DNA of 6,816 bases, from NCBI GenBank assembly GCA_021734725.1, contig JAIPIM010000222.1, forward strand, positions 1 to 6,816, given 5' to 3'. Position 1 is the stretch's first letter. Each line of letters starts with the position of its first letter. Origin of the DNA: Minisyncoccota bacterium (lineage in GTDB: Bacteria > Verrucomicrobiota > Lentisphaeria > Oligosphaerales > MVZH01). Shown here in pieces: positions 6,062-6,816 of the stretch. The notes under the pieces are model-generated. The model saw only the letters and a list, made by a program, of their open reading frames with translations. It made no database searches and was not told the DNA's origin. Both the position numbers and the translations under genes were made by a program.

Positions 6062-6816
6062 CTAGTGCTGCCGGTCAATCAGGAAGTCAAGCCAGGCCTT
6101 GAGCAGTTGTCGGTGAGGACCGTGCGGAAACGCAGCCAGGCATTTCTCGGCGTCCCCTACAAGCGAAGCGGCCCTGTCACACGTCCACTGCAATGCCCCC
6201 GAATCGGTAATAACGCGACGGGCCGTGGCAGCCTCTTCCTCGGATAATTCCTGCTTGCCAACTAATGACTGCAACGTCGCGCGCTCCGCCGGAGTTGCCG
6301 CCTCCAACGTTTTCACCAGCAACACGGTCTGTTTGCGTTCGCGGAGGTCGGAACAGATGGGCTTGCCTAACCGTTCTTCACTTCCGAACATGCCAAGGAT
6401 ATCGTCCTGTAACTGAAAAGCCATGCCGGCACGCGCCGCGAATCGTGATGCCTGACGCACGTCCGCATCTCCCCAGTCCGGGGTCCCCTTGCCCACCATG
6501 ACGCCCGCCTCGGCCGCAAACTGCAACAGCACCCCGGTTTTCATCAGGAGCATGTTCTCAATTTCGTCAACGGTCACGCTTTCCCGATGAACATATTCCA
6601 CGTCCAGGGCTTCCCCACTGATCAATTCCGGAGTTACCCATCCGGTAAGTCGTGCAAGCAAGGCGTTGACGATTTCGGCTGGAATACCATCATGCGTGGC
6701 TTGGCCGAGCACATGAACGGACCATCCATGGACAATATCACCGGCCAGTATCGCCATGTTCCGGCCAAATACCCTGGCTGCTTCGTCATCCACCATCCCC
6801 AGGCGCAAACCCGCTT
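6062..6816 (-). CDS. Trans-isoprenyl diphosphate (polyprenyl/geranylgeranyl-type) synthase, C-terminal 250 residues (partial)
   Basis: The frame is open to the window end and stops with TAG at 6064-6062; the N-terminus, including the first Asp-rich motif, lies outside. The enzyme family condenses isopentenyl diphosphate with allylic diphosphates to make prenyl chains for quinones, carotenoids or cell-wall lipid carriers. Visible landmarks in order are: AILAGD near the left edge of the fragment; MKTG (KTG at 6541-6533), the conserved Lys-Thr-Gly; FQLQDDILGMFG (QDDILG at 6409-6392), the second Asp-rich motif; then GKPICSDLRERKQTVLL, the conserved GKP and K-T region. The second motif reads DDILG rather than DDxxD. 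I recall this form as common in several GGPP/polyprenyl synthase lineages, so it does not mean loss of activity. A TTG at 6808 is not a credible start because the conserved fold begins earlier. The gene converges on the NusG-like gene with 45 nt between stops. Product chain length cannot be assigned. Confidence 0.9.
   Translation of the reverse strand, partial: AGLRLGMVDDEAARVFGRNMAILAGDIVHGWSVHVLGQATHDGIPAEIVNALLARLTGWVTPELISGEALDVEYVHRESVTVDEIENMLLMKTGVLLQFAAEAGVMVGKGTPDWGDADVRQASRFAARAGMAFQLQDDILGMFGSEERLGKPICSDLRERKQTVLLVKTLEAATPAERATLQSLVGKQELSEEEAATARRVITDSGALQWTCDRAASLVGDAEKCLAAFPHGPHRQLLKAWLDFLIDRQH

Overview
The window holds six genes in three blocks. It reads as ordinary chromosomal core metabolism and regulation. 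I see no insertion sequence, CRISPR array, tRNA, rRNA or phage gene.

Block 1 (1-3018, + strand) is an electron-transfer / acyl-CoA oxidation cluster: the last 53 codons of etfB, a complete etfA, and a long (573 aa) acyl-CoA dehydrogenase with N- and C-terminal extensions. The genes lie 60 and 47 nt apart in one direction and are probably co-transcribed. The dehydrogenase would oxidise an acyl-CoA on its FAD and pass electrons to the EtfAB heterodimer.

Block 2 (about 3140-6016, + strand) starts with a 257-nt non-coding stretch containing a plausible sigma70-type promoter and a 10-bp inverted repeat that brackets the ptsH ribosome binding site and start codon. Then come ptsH (HPr) and ptsI (enzyme I) of the phosphotransferase system, followed after 169 nt by a NusG/RfaH-type transcription elongation factor paralogue. 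HPr keeps both the enzyme I-phosphorylated His and the serine used by HPr kinase. No sugar-specific EII gene is in view, so the PTS here may be partly or wholly regulatory.

Block 3 (6062-6816, - strand) is the C-terminal part of a trans-isoprenyl diphosphate synthase, convergent with block 2 and cut by the window end.

Organism: the DNA is moderately GC-rich. The ETF and the extended dehydrogenase resemble, from memory of these families, forms found in anaerobic Bacteroidetes and in some PVC-group bacteria (Kiritimatiellota/Lentisphaerota). An HPr with the regulatory serine in a non-Firmicute context, together with a stand-alone NusG paralogue, also fits the PVC group. This assignment is inference with low confidence.

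I did not find a clearly new system. The points most worth a second look are the isolated NusG paralogue next to ptsHI, the Arg-to-Tyr change at the EtfA flavin site, and the inverted repeat around the ptsH start.
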